This document shows, piece by piece, positions 1 through 11,087 of a stretch of 64,000 nucleotides of DNA. The stretch is from Timema cristinae. Taxonomy: Eukaryota; Arthropoda; Insecta; Phasmatodea; Timematidae. Position 1 is the first letter of the stretch. Each line of letters opens with the position of its first letter. Where the stretch lies: the NCBI GenBank assembly GCA_039000515.1, contig JBCFYV010000844.1, positions 1 through 64,000 of the forward strand, written 5' to 3'. The notes beneath the pieces are model-generated. The model was given only the letters and a program-made list of their open reading frames with translations, had not been told where the DNA came from and made no database searches. A program made the position numbers and the translations under genes.

Positions 1-370
1 TTTAGACAACTTTGCAAAAAAGTCTAATTTCGGTGGGGACATTGTCTCTTTGTTTCTATTCCCGAAGTAACGGAAATAATTACAATCGGGATATTTTGTT
101 TCTGCTTCAAAAAGTCGAAATTAAAGTTAAGAAGACGTGCGTTGATATTGCTCTAGACCTAATTTAGTTTGCAAGTCGAGTGCTGATGTCAGTTCAGAGA
201 ATGTGCATTGGTTTGTAAATTGTAGTTAATAAAATACCCGCACTGATGGACACGCATTTAGTTCGGGCCCAGATGGGTTAACTAAGATGATATCATCATT
301 GTTTCCCTCTTTCTTTACATGTAAATTCATGTACATTTCTACTAGTTCTACTCTCCTCATTCATTTTATT
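1..370. other. AT-rich intergenic sequence, no gene seen
   Basis: No coding pattern, RNA or repeat that I recognise. Short open frames here have no family resemblance. Confidence 0.5.
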
Positions 371-660
371 TTAATATCGACCACGGTGGTCTTGGGTTTA
401 AGTACTCGCCTTAGGATAGGATTTAGAGGGTTCATATCCAGCCGAGGTCAACGGAATTATTCTCGAGCGATTAAAAATCTGTATCACAACTTCTTTCGGA
501 GGGATGTAGTGCCGTCGGTTCCCATGCGATTGTGGGAGTGTTAAAGAACCCAGGAAGATATGTGAAATAAAAAAATACCTTTCCCGGTAAAATTAGTAAA
601 CACTTTTACTCTCGCTCTGATATAAATTCTCGTATGCTAATATAATCAGTCTGATCAGAA
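371..660 (+). mobile_element. SINE E copy (tRNA-derived), plus orientation
   Basis: This stretch aligns by eye with the reverse complement of 5325-5640. Shared blocks include CTTTCGGAGGGA, TACCTTT..CCGG and a GATCAG-containing end. The head near 430-450 (GGGTTCATATCC) looks like a degenerate tRNA B box. The copy is diverged and its exact ends are not visible. Confidence 0.55.
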
Positions 661-1192
661 ATAAATACATTTTAGTTTTTAATTATTTTAATGCAAATAT
701 GCAGATAGCCCGGACAAGACGTGAGTACATTAGATCTTTATTTTTCGGACCTCTACCCAAGCAATCTATTTACATTTTTAATAAAAGCAAAACGAAACCA
801 AGAAAGTGGGAAACCATTAAGGTTGTGCGGAGTCCATTTTTTTTCAAATTCGAATCAAACTCAAAATCGAATATATGAAATATTCCCAAAACCAATAGAA
901 GTTCGAATATTTTTTTGTTAGTTGTTTTGTGCTTGAAAAAAAAAGTTATATTGTGGTTATTTATATAACTTAATGCACTAAAATTAGTTGGAAAATTTTA
1001 ATTGCACCAATGTTTGTAATATTTGGTTTAAATCTGATAAATCAAGCACAACATGAAATTAATTTACTTCAGATTATTACCACATGTATAATAATCTGTA
1101 ATGTACAAAACAGCTCAGAATGGCTATAATCGAACAGAAATCGAGTATTTTAGCTATCATTATTTTATTGGCGAAGCTTTGAAGCCAGAATT
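661..1192. other. AT-rich intergenic sequence, no gene seen
   Basis: Nothing supported beyond A/T runs. Confidence 0.5.
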
Positions 1193-1617
1193 TGTTTCGA
1201 AACTAAGTTGAGGTTCGCATACCCCAGAAACTAAGTTGAGGTTTCGAAGCTTCCACACACACCTAGAAACTAAGTTGAGGTTTCGAAAGCTTCGCACAAA
1301 ACCCCTAGAAACTAAGTTGAGGTTTCGAAGATCACACACCCCTAGAAACTAAGTTGAGGTTTCGAAGCTTCACACACCCCTAGAAACTAAGTTGAGGTTT
1401 CGAAGCTTCGCACACCCCTAGAAACTAAGTTGGGGTTTTTCGAAGCTTCACACACCCCTAGAAACAAAAGTTGAGGTTTCGAAGCTTCGCACACCCCTAG
1501 AAACTAAGTTGAGGTTTCGAAGCTTCGCACACCCTAGAAACTAAGTTGAGGTTTCGAAGCTTCACACACCCCTAGAAACTAAGTTGAGGTTTCGAAGCTT
1601 CGCACACACCTAGAAAG
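1193..1617. repeat. 38-bp minisatellite, about 11 copies
   Basis: Eleven near-identical units plus a partial one, each with a core AAACTAAGTTGAGGTTTCGA followed by AGCTTCGCACACCCCTAG. Each unit contains the palindrome CGAAGCTTCG. Units differ by single-base changes and small indels; one in the middle reads TTGGGG in place of TTGAGG. There is no open frame through the array. It is a tandem array of directly adjacent units, with no spacers. Confidence 0.95.
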
Positions 1618-1639
1618 TATTCAGGGGAAAAAATAAACC

Positions 1640-1740
1640 TTCATTCAACCCTAAATGGATTCTGATCCTAATTTCTCCGTCATCAGCAGGCCAGTCTAAC
1701 ACGAGAGTGACGCCTTAAACTAGGGATGGTAGCTCTATGG
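1640..1740 (-). mobile_element. SINE D fragment (tRNA-like head only)
   Basis: Contains CTCCGTCATCAGCAGGCCAG then TCTAACACGAGAGTGACGCC, the reverse complement of the SINE D head seen at 18625 and 21720-21790. The body and tail are missing. Confidence 0.6.
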
Positions 1741-2696
1741 CACGCGTGCCACTGAATGGCGTGCTGACATGAAAAAAAAATTGAACACTAAATACAAAAT
1801 TTTCTAGCGTGGTATATTTAAAAAAAAAGTTGATATGACTTCGACAACCATCTCATTCACATGTTATAACAAACTTTGTTGACTAAATGGTTAGAAACAA
1901 GGACACCCATGTAGGTTTTCCAATGGGGGGGGGGGGGCGGTATAGTCCCATAAGCTGAGGTGAGACCCCCTTCCCTCCAAGAGAGAAATTCACAGAAATT
2001 TAACCTTGTGAGAGGTGAATTTTAGAGCATCTGAACATAATTCTGAGATAATTATTTGAGTTTCAAGAGAACATTTTTATAAAAAAAAAAAAAAGTTTCT
2101 GAAAAATTATCAAAAAAATTAAAAATAGCTATGGTTGAACCCATTGAAAAGAAACATTATATTATTAGCAAGTTTATTGAAAGTAAAGAAATTAAAAGAA
2201 AGCTGTCGACGGGGGGAATGGAAGAAAATTTACATTTTATCATTTTTAAACTCTGTTACTCGGATATTTACTATTCTAAGATGTAATAGCAAATTAAAGC
2301 CAAATATTAATACTCGATTTTATTTTTTCATAAAAAATCAAGAAAAAAAGTTGCAAGAAGATAAGAGGGCTAGAGCCCCCCTTCTCGTCCATTTATGGGA
2401 ACCCTTGTTTGGAAATTCTTCATATGTGCTGTTGAAAACAACGCATTATGAACAGAATTTAATATCTTGGCTAAAAAATAAAAACAAATTTCAAATACAT
2501 ATATGGATAAGATTATTTAAGTTTTGATTCTCACATTTTATATTAATTTAATATCCCCCTCCCCCCACCTTCCCCATGACAGCGTTACTTTAAATGTTTT
2601 TTTACTTTAAGTTAAATGGAATTAATATTGTTTAAATAACTCACTTTGAAACTGTAATAAATTTTCCTTCCTTAAAATCAGGACATTTTAATTATT
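1741..2696. other. Intergenic, no supported gene
   Basis: A poly-G run lies at about 1925-1937. The 130-residue open frame at 2135-2527 is lysine/isoleucine-rich, as expected from random AT-rich DNA, and resembles no family I know. Confidence 0.45.
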
Positions 2697-2956
2697 AATA
2701 TTAATATTTAGCATCGCGTCTTACTACCGTTTCGGGTAATACGCTTTAAGTACTAATTACGCTAATAGGATTAGGAATTGGGAAAGGTTGAATTAGAGTA
2801 AGTGAACCCGCATTTGTGTGGAGGGAGAGTGGAAAACCATTTAGGAAAAACCACCCCCAGTTCACCCGTACGAGATTCGAACTTCGATTCTCCCGTCCTC
2901 AGCGGTCGAGCTCAACACGTCAAGCGCGTTATCCAACTACGCCACCGAGGCGGGTC
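2697..2956 (-). mobile_element. SINE A copy, minus strand
   Basis: Read on the minus strand it runs from a tRNA-like head (A-box-like TGGCGTAGTTGG, B-box-like GTTCGAATC) through a pyrimidine-rich body with the CCACACAAATGCGGGTTCAC type segment, to a tail with TACCCGAAACGG and GATGCTAAATATTAATATT. It is the closest complete match to the interrupted copy at 7433. The element lacks any coding capacity and would depend on a LINE for movement. Confidence 0.85.
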
Positions 2957-4428
2957 TTGACTTTTAAAAACTTTACAATTTTATTTGAGCTATTCATTAC
3001 ATTTCATAATATTTAACATTCTTTATTTTTAAATACTCATTAATGAACGTAAATAAGACTGGGTAAATGCACTCAAAGACTAGTTAAAAATTCATCTGGT
3101 CTTTAAGTGCCTTAGAGCCCATTCGACTAGTAAAGTGGCTAACGAATTAATTACTCGTTAACTTTAGATCGAGTGTAACTACATGCTTTTAAGATGTATA
3201 TTATTTAAACGATAAGTACCATCTCACAATTCATACTAAAATAAAATGATATTTATATTTATAAATTATACTTGTTAAACAAACGTAATTTGGGATGATC
3301 CTCCTGTTTAAAGTTTATCTTATTAATTGATCGGTGCATTTAAACGGGTTTTCAAAACTCCTCAATAAACCATACAAACTGTTTCAATTGCATATATAGC
3401 TTATAATCTTGGCTAAGTGGGTGAAATGTTTGACCACAGCTCTAGGGCAGGTATGGGCGTGCAATAATCTCTCTGCAATATTTACCTTTTTTTGTTGTAA
3501 ATTTTATGAATAAATTGAAATGGTTTAATTGGGATTTGGCTGCAATTCACTATTAACAATTTAGAATCATCAATTCAGAGTTAACAGAGAATTAAAATGA
3601 TAAAATGTGAATTTACTCCCTCTTCCATATTCACCACTTTCTTTTCATTTTTGTTCTATTCAAGAAACTATGAAAAATATAATGTTTCTTTTAATTGAGT
3701 TCAGCTACAACTATTTTGTTTTCAGAAATTTTTATTGTTGAAAAATGGCTCTTGAAGCCAATTAATTAGGTCATAATTATGTTCAGATACTCCTAAAATT
3801 CACCTACCAAACGTAAATTCCTGAAATTTTCTCTCGAGGAAGGGGTAGAGGGTACTACACCCCAGCACAAATAGGACTTCAAATCATCCCCCATTTGTAA
3901 AACCCACATGGTGCCCTTGAGAACAGGGGTTCTTAAACCGGTCCATGAATCACGTGCGGATAAAACAATCATGCAATTGCAGTAGTTGCCATTTAACGAC
4001 ATCTATAATATTTGCTGTCGATAAGATTGATTAAAAAACCAACCAACCCTCTCGTTGACTTTAACTTTAGAACAGAATTAAAGTTCACTTTTAGTTTTAC
4101 TTTCTTCAGAAATTAACTATTAATTTTGCCTAAAAAGAGAAAGTGAGGGACCATAATTGTTTTAAGAGATTTGTTTTTATATTATGTTCACATGCGTGTT
4201 AATCACTTTCCAATGATATCGAATAGATTTTATGTATTTTGTGGAGTGTATTTGATTTATAGGGAGTGGGGGGGGTAAGGGAGGGTAAAGGGGGGGGGAG
4301 GTCCATGGCTATTGTAAGAGTCTCAGAGGGCCCTTAACTCTAATAAATACTAAGAACCACTGCTCTAGAGAACAGTGGTTCGAATACGGGGGGCTATTGG
4401 ATATAATTTACTATTTAACATACAAGTT
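2957..4428. other. Intergenic, no supported gene
   Basis: AT-rich with G runs at 4268-4300. Open frames are short and unrecognised. Confidence 0.45.
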
Positions 4429-4439
4429 AATCCTCTATC

Positions 4440-4715
4440 ATTATTATTATTAGCACCACGTCTTACTACCCTTCGGGTTATACGCACTTACGCTAATTGT
4501 GTAATGGTAGGGTGATTGTGAGATGAAATGAAGGTACTACAGTTTAACGTGGAATCCGAACCACGGTGGGGGCCTGGCATTCCCCACATTCACAAGATGT
4601 TTTGTCAGAGGTGAAGGAAGGTTTGGAAATCAGATAAATCTGTGCCGGGACCGAGGATTGAACCCCGTCGCCTGCATAGAAGTCTGACTCCTTACCCCTA
4701 GACCATCAGGTCACC
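4440..4715 (-). mobile_element. SINE B copy, minus strand, with target duplication
   Basis: Full-length copy. On the minus strand it starts GGTGACCTGATGGTC, carries a B-box-like GGTTCAATCC, then the body with TTCACCTCTGAC and CCACCGTGGTTCGG, and ends in the shared tail and ATA repeats. It is flanked by the 11-bp direct repeat AATCCTCTATC (4429-4439 and 4716-4726), which fixes both ends. Confidence 0.92.
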
Positions 4716-4726
4716 AATCCTCTATC

Positions 4727-5324
4727 CCCCATAGCAAATATATAGGTGCTAGGACTTGGTATGTGTAAATAGGTGTACTGATATAGGTTAAGTCAGTTTG
4801 TAAGTTTTGTGATTACATATTCCGTATTTAAAAAATAAACACGCTATATACTAAATAGTACGATACATTCGTCATACTCTTTCTATTATTGTCTATATAT
4901 TTTTGTGACACAATAATTTTTCAAAACTCAGTTAACTGTCCTACCCACTAGTTAAGTATTTCTTAGCCAAAATAATGTTTGTTGGCTATCATGTGAAACA
5001 ATCTTAGAATATAAATTTGTACACACGAAGATAAAAAATATATTTTCAAAAATCAGTCATTAAACTACCATAAAATAATTATATAAAGCCTTAAATATTG
5101 ATTTAAAAAAATAAACTAAGAGCCATTTTTGAAAAATTTTGAAATTTAAAATACTAGTTTTCCTTAAACTAATTTTGAGCTTTATAATTTAAAAAAAGTT
5201 TCTTAAATATAACCACAACACTAAATAACACTACCACAATGCTATCAATTTTGGCCTTAAAAGTTTTTAATTTTATTTTCTATGAAAATTGGATTGAGTA
5301 CACCAGACCTAGAAATTCCTTTAA
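4727..5324. other. AT-rich intergenic sequence, no gene seen
   Basis: Nothing recognised. Confidence 0.5.
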
Positions 5325-5640
5325 TTTATAGAGGTATTTAACGTGCACTTTATGAACCGACTGATCAAATCGGCACACAAGAATGTATATGGGCGAGCGC
5401 GAAAGAGCCTACCAATTTTCCCGGAAAAAAGGTATTTTCACTTACCTCACAGGGTTATTTTTACAGCTCCACAATCGATATGGGACTAGCAGCTTTACTT
5501 CCCTCCGAAGGAAATTGTGCAACGGATTTTTTTTATCGCTCAAGAGAAAAATCAATGACCCCAGTTAGGTTTGAACCCATAAACATCGGTCCTGAAGTGA
5601 GCCACTTTACCCAAGACCACCACCGAGTTCGACCAGAAAT
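5325..5640 (-). mobile_element. SINE E copy (tRNA-derived), minus strand
   Basis: On the minus strand the head reads CTCGGTGGTGGTCTTGGGTA with a B-box-like GGGTTCAAACC, followed by a body that matches 371-660 on the plus strand. The end (TGATCAGTCGGTTCATAAAG) is also found as a fragment near 19930. No target duplication was found. Confidence 0.65.
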
Positions 5641-7172
5641 ATCGTTATCTATAACTTGTTCTACAAAGTTAGAAATCGAACGTAACTCCACATCTTCTTC
5701 CGGTACAAATTACTTCCCTTCTGTGGCATTCCATCCCACTTTCGTTTTTGTGCACCCCCCTCCCCCCTTAGGCCCTCTCATCCCTTTAATGTGACCCCGG
5801 AGACGGAAAGGGGGTTGGGAACGCTGGAGGGGAAAGGGAAAGAGCAATGCCATATGCACCCACCTACAACACGAAATGTCATCCCCAATAAATTGCTGCA
5901 ACTTTGAAACCCCCCCTTTTATTCCCCCCCCCCCCCTATGTTCTTGCAGCCTTTACCTCCCACACCTACAATCTACCTTCATCCTAAAAAAAAAATTTCT
6001 TTGTTTCTTGGAGATTGTTTGATAGAATCTAAAAAAAAAAAAAAAATGTATTGGCATTGGGGAAATACAACGATTTTTTACCCCCCCCCCCTTACCATCC
6101 CACCTACTTCACCCCCTCTTTGAACCTAACGGAGGTATCTTACTAGTATTGATTTTATAAAATATTCATATCTGCTAAGACGAAACGTACAAGTTTTACT
6201 TTTTTATTTCTATTATTGACGTAAAGAGGGAGATATCAAAAAAGTTGGAAAAATTTCGATATAAACTTTGTTAGTTTTTAGGAGAAGACAACAAGAACGT
6301 TTTTTTGAAAGTTGTTATTGATCTTTACAAACATTTTGGATTGGTTTTTTCATAGTAACTTATGTAAATGAGTATTTTCTAGACCTAGGTTCAATTTGGT
6401 TTACGATATTCAAAAAATATATTTTTTAACCTAAGGCAGCAACAATACAATCCTAGTAGCGTTCGTTAATTTAATAGCTTGCCATAATAACGGACCTTTA
6501 TACAAATAATAAAATTTCAGGTTACCTGAATACAAATAGGACGATTTTAGATTTTGAGAATTTATTTTCAATCTCAGCTACAGAAAATGTATATTTTTAG
6601 TTATTTTAACGTTGAAACATCTGCTGTTTTAACTCTGCAGAGTGTTTTACTAACAATCTCCAAGAAATATGGCTCTGGCTGCTCCTTAGTTCCAATGATC
6701 ATACATTTAAGCCAAAGAGCGCTAGTATCGTTGCATATTAGCATATTAGCATGCGCGCAGTTCAAAATTGTAGAGAAATGTGAACCAATAAACTTAATTT
6801 TATGATTTTAGTTAAGATGGTTCTCTTAAAAAAAAATTAATATAAGACTACGAAAAAAAGATAGTCTTATTATTAAAAACATAAAAACTATTATAAGTTT
6901 CCTTGCACATGATTGTAAAAGCTTTTTAAATTTACTTGTTAATGCTCTGAATATATCCTATTTATCAAAATTAGTTCGTTACACTGGGGGAAACTTTATA
7001 CACATTGAATAGTATTTAAATTGTATAATCATTATTATAAATACAATTTATTTAAGGCTGAGGTACCAATGGTTTCCCACTGTACCCGCATGAAAATGCG
7101 GATACCTTTTCTCTAAAATTCTAATTTACTTATTTTTTTTTTAACTTAAAGTTTTATTGTATGGGGATCTGA
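5641..7172. other. Intergenic with C- and A-homopolymers, no gene
   Basis: C runs at about 5753, 5925 and 6081, and A runs near 6033. Nothing else supported. Confidence 0.45.
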
Positions 7173-7432
7173 GTTAAGGTAATTTTTTTTGCAGTTTTTT
7201 ATATCAAAATAAATTAAATATTGCTCCAGTAGAAACAGTTTAATATTTTTTCACACGGTGATATCAACAATTGTTGAATATCTGTCAAGTTGTCCTGGAA
7301 TTTAATGACAACATTTCCTCTTTATTTAAAAAAGTTTCTCATCTAATGCCGCTATGCTCTTGGCAGATATTTTCAACAATTGTTGATATCACCGTGTGAG
7401 AAAAATTAAACTATGTTTTTACTGGAGAAATA

Positions 7433-7983
7433 CCCGCCTCGGTGGCGTAGTTGGCTAACGCGCTAGTCGTGTTGAGCTCCGACTGCTGAGGACGGAGAGA
7501 TCAAGGTTCGAATCTCAGTCGACTGAACTGGGAGTGGTTTTTCCTAAATGGTTTTCCGCTCTCCCTCCACGCAAATGCGGGTTCACTTCGTCTAATTCAA
7601 CCTTCCCAATTCCTAATCCATTAGCGTAAAATATTATTATTATTATTATTATTAGCACCGCGTCTTACTACCCATTCGGGTTATACGCACTTACGCTAAT
7701 GTGTAATGGTAGGGTGATTTTGTGAGATGAAATGGAGGACCTACAGTTTAACGTGGAATCCGAACCACGTGGAGGCCTGGCATTCCCCACATTCACAAGA
7801 TGTTGTTGTCAGAGGTGAAGGAAGGGTTTGGTAATCAGATAAATCTTTGCCGGACCGAGGATTGAACGCCGGCCGCCAGCATAGAAGTCTGACACCTTAC
7901 CCCAAGACCGCCAGGCCACCATTAGCGTATAACCCGAACGGTTAGTATGACGCGGTGCTAAATATTATTATTATTATTAATAT
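7433..7983 (+). mobile_element. SINE A copy inserted in MITE 1, itself split by SINE B
   Basis: Head CCCGCCTCGGTGGCGTAGTT with an A-box-like TGGCGTAGTTGG and a B-box-like GGTTCGAATCTC, then the body up to about 7628. It resumes at 7921 with the tail (CGTATAACCCGAAC, GCGGTGCTAAATATT). The 10-bp direct repeat TGGAGAAATA (7423-7432 and 7984-7993) marks its insertion into the MITE. Confidence 0.92.
7629..7920 (-). mobile_element. SINE B copy inserted in the SINE A tail
   Basis: Minus-strand SINE B: ATT repeats, GCACCGCGTCTTACTACCCA, body, and tRNA-like head ending GGCCACC. ATTAGCGTA is repeated on both sides (7620-7628 and 7921-7929), with an extra CC match making up to 11 bp. This is the youngest of three layers at the locus. 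Confidence 0.92.
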
Positions 7984-8050
7984 TGGAGAAATATTTTATT
8001 TATTTTGACAAAAAAAAAGTTAAGACATAAAAACTGCAAAAACACTTAAC

Positions 8051-8618
8051 TAACTTAATAAACAAATAATAACTGATATTATGTATTCGTATAGACCGAA
8101 CGGGTGGGTTAAACGCGACGTAAAAAAAACGGCTTTTAATATTTAACTTTTAATATAAAACAGATACCACTATTTGCGACTCGATTACGTGTTGCTAGTT
8201 ACCTTGGACTACTTTATCAGGTAGGAGAATCGAAAGACTTGTTGCATGTGTGTACACTCTGTTCTGGTTAATTCTAAACATTTTGTGAGTGTTGGAGCAC
8301 AATTAAAGAAGTCGTGGACCTCATCAGCGTATCGTTAGCTATAAGCAGGGGTAGAAGGTAATAGTAGCATTCTGGTAGTAGCTTGAGTAAAACACAGAGA
8401 AAAAAAAATTGTTTTCATTCAGCATTTATAATAATTATTTTACTTTATTGTTGAGATGAAGGAGGCTGCCTCAATGAACGAGAAATTTCCTATCAGTCGT
8501 TTATCGAAAACAAAATATTTTAATTATAATTATGGGGAATTAGTTCAAAATATAGTTCACTCCAAAATAAAGTCGAAAGATTCCGACAGGGATAATTTTC
8601 CTTAACAGACCAATAGTT
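8051..8618. other. Intergenic, no supported gene
   Basis: AT-rich, nothing recognised. Confidence 0.5.
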
Positions 8619-8623
8619 TGAGT

Positions 8624-8630
<7 letters not shown>

Positions 8631-8660
<30 letters not shown>

Positions 8661-8938
8661 GCACCGCGTCTTACTACCCATTCGGGTTATACGCACTTAC
8701 GCTAATGTGTAATGGTAGGGTGATTGTGATACGAAATGAAGGACCTACAGTTTAACGTGGAATCCGAACCACGGTGGAGGGCTGGCATTCCCCACATTCA
8801 CAAGTTGTGATTAATACACGTCTTGTCAGAGGTGAAGGAAGGGTTTGACAATCAGATAAATCTTTGCCGTGACCGAGGATTGAACCCCGGCCGCCAACAT
8901 AGAAGTCTGACACCTTACCCCTAGACCACCAGGTCACC
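8631..8938 (-). mobile_element. SINE B, long subfamily, minus strand
   Basis: Full-length minus-strand SINE B. It carries an extra TGTGATTAATACAC-type block after CACAAGT that other copies (for example 4440-4715) lack; the same block occurs at 19730. It is flanked by the 12-bp duplication TGAGTTTTGTTA (8619-8630 and 8939-8950). Confidence 0.93.
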
Positions 8939-8950
8939 TGAGTTTTGTTA

Positions 8951-9527
8951 ATATCAATAAATGTGTGAAAATAAACGTTAGCTTCTTTTCAACGACTTTT
9001 TATCATATTTGCAAAGATATGAGCCTAGGCTTGATGTAAAAGGGTTATTGACCTTGAGAATAAGAAGTTTCGTAGTTTTCTTTCCCCTCTTTCTTATTGA
9101 CAACGAAAAAAGGTGGTTGTAGGTGAAGGGCGAAATGAAGTATAAGATTATACATGATCTAGAAAACCAAAGATAGCAGTGAGATTTAAGATGTGTGGTC
9201 TGACAGCGATTGATACTTTCTCGATGGCCGCCTTAATATTTTGGGTTAGAACTTATATTTAACTAATGGTCTATACGGATGCCATAAAGATGTAAAACTG
9301 TGGTCACGATTCCTCTTGAGTTGCAACAATGATTTTGGGGCTCGCAGCAAACATCGACAAACATTAATAAATTTAATATTTACTATATAGCCTAGCTATT
9401 GAAATTATATTACACTACAAACATTCATTATATAGTTTTTTAGTTCATTGCGGGAATGAATCACGCCCAGTATAACACCATTTTAATAATCATGCGTATA
9501 GTTAAAAGTAGTTTCCATTGGTTATCT
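8951..9527. other. Intergenic, no supported gene
   Basis: Nothing recognised. Confidence 0.5.
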
Positions 9528-9538
9528 ACTTAGTAGGT

Positions 9539-9733
9539 CTGACAAGATATATTGTGAATGTGAGGAATGCCATGCCTCCACCGTGGTTCGGATCCCACGT
9601 TAAACTGTAGGTCCTTCATTTCATCACACAATCACCTACCATTACACATTAGCGTAGTGCGTATAACCCGAACGGGTAGTAAACGCGGTGGTGGTAATAA
9701 TAATAATAATAATAATAATATAATAATAATAAT
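9539..9733 (+). mobile_element. SINE B, 5'-truncated, plus strand
   Basis: Starts inside the body (CTGACAAGATATATTGTGAA), so the tRNA head is absent, and runs to the shared tail and AAT repeats. It is flanked by the 11-bp duplication ACTTAGTAGGT (9528-9538 and 9734-9744), so the truncation happened at insertion, as expected of target-primed reverse transcription. Confidence 0.93.
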
Positions 9734-9744
9734 ACTTAGTAGGT

Positions 9745-10122
9745 GACTACAAAACATATTTTACAAAATTCTCTTGACTTTCCCAGGTTTTACAGGCAAC
9801 ATTTTAAAATTTTCCCCGACTACTTTTTTCCAGTTTTTAAATGTTGGATGCTGACTTTTGTTTTATTATTAATTGATCACATATTAAAAAAATTTGAATC
9901 TACTAAATATAAACGATTTTATCATTTATTTAAAAATTAATAATACCAATATAAAATAACATTTTAACTATTGTTTTAGTGTTTAGTTGCAAAATTAATG
10001 GGATGTTTTATAAATATTTGTTGATTCCATGACTTTTCTTTATTTTTATTTAAATTTCCTGACATCTCCCATTCAACCAAAAATTCCCTGACTTTTCATT
10101 TTTCCCTGTATGTAGCCCACCA
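9745..10122. mobile_element. hAT-like non-autonomous element (tentative)
   Basis: Both ends carry subterminal motifs of the kind seen in the hAT element at 12957-17646: CTTGACTTTCCC, TTTTCCCCGACT on the left; TTCCCTGACTTTTC and TTTCCCTG on the right. The presumed right terminus reads TGTAGCCCACCATG against GTAGACACCCTG in the larger element. No coding capacity. Ends are uncertain. Confidence 0.4.
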
Positions 10123-10879
10123 TGCTTATATAAAGTTTGTAGACATTAACAGGAATGTTCTGTTATTAATTTATTCACTTGTTGCAATACATATGTTTCA
10201 ATGTTTTCTCATTTGATCCTAAACTGTTCAAAAACGACAATAGAGTATAAAAATACTTAAATCAAACTTAACTGCACGGGGTCGCCAGTAATTTTTGTCT
10301 TATGAAAAGAATCACGAATAAAAAAAAAGTTTAAAAACCTTTGGTTCATACTTTGTTGTGACAGAGTGTACAACTCTCTGAAGACATGCTAATAGATTAT
10401 GGTCAGTACTGACAACATATGTAACAAGGGGTCTATATTGACTTGTGACCGAGCGTACAAGCTCCCTGAAGACATGCTAAATAGCTAAAGAGAGCTCCAC
10501 CCAGGGGAAATGGAGTCACTCATGCGAGTTTTTCCAAGCGAGCAATCGAACAAATTGTCCCGTCCCCTGTTTCGTTCTTGACTGAACCCTCGCATAGAGC
10601 GACCATTTCCAAGTGGATTGCTTGTTTTTTTTTTAAATACAAAGAAAAATAAACATAAGGGGAGGAGAAAGAGGGGGGCAATTATTTTTATATTACCAAA
10701 TAAGATCACAGATAGTTTTGTCTTAAACCTTTCTCGTAGATATTTTATTTAGTTATCGACTTAAAAAAACAAACTCCATTGCGTCAGTCCACAATTAAGC
10801 CTTTAGTTGGCCGTCTGTCAGCGAAGATAGTGCCAATTTTTGTGACTAAAGGGTGTCATGTGGTTGGTAAACGACACCC
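10123..10879. repeat. Intergenic with a local direct repeat
   Basis: Two related blocks, at about 10356-10400 (GTGACAGAGTGTACAACTCT) and 10444-10485 (GTGACCGAGCGTACAAGCTC), each followed by CTGAAGACATGCTAA. They form a roughly 88-bp tandem duplication. No gene recognised around it. Confidence 0.55.
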
Positions 10880-11083
10880 TCAACCGTTATCTTAGTTTTC
10901 TAGACCGGAGCCGCTACTTTTTTTCCATTCAAATAGTTCCTCATTTATCCTCACGAGTTGAGTTTGACCAGTTCCAGACTCAACGCTTCACAGAAAATCT
11001 TGATAAGCACCGGGGATTGAACCCAAGGACCTCTGGATCTGTAGGCAAAACGCTTGACCACTAGACCACAGAGGCGGTCTCGT
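10880..11083 (-). mobile_element. SINE C copy, minus strand
   Basis: On the minus strand: head CGCCTCTGTGGTCTAGTGGT with a B-box-like GGGTTCAATCCCC, then CTGTGAAGCG and a segment ending near TCTAGAAAACTAAG. It aligns block by block with 21270-21455. The head resembles tRNAs of the TGGTCTAGTGG type. The tail differs from that of families A, B and D. Confidence 0.8.
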
Positions 11084-11087
11084 GAAC

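Larger units (their letters stand above)
7173..8050. mobile_element. MITE family 1, copy 1, interrupted by SINEs
   Basis: Outer ends are inverted repeats around TTTTGCAGTTTTTTAT (left) and ATAAAAACTGCAAAA (right). An inner hairpin pairs CACACGGTGATATCAACAAT (about 7252-7271) with the inverted ATTGTTGATATCACCGTGTG (about 7378-7398). No open frame: a non-autonomous DNA element. A SINE composite sits at 7433-7983 between two copies of TGGAGAAATA. A second, uninterrupted copy lies near 26780-27080. Outer boundaries are accurate to roughly 10 bp. Confidence 0.8.

Noticed and set aside
1193..1617. CRISPR-like regular repeats
   Set aside because: Units are directly adjacent with no unique spacers, and the DNA is eukaryotic. 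It is a minisatellite.
2135..2527. 130-residue host gene
   Set aside because: Lysine/isoleucine-rich composition expected from AT-rich DNA; no motif.
4440..4715. tRNA gene from the tRNA-like head
   Set aside because: The head is followed by a SINE body and tail and flanked by a target duplication; other heads in the window are the same.
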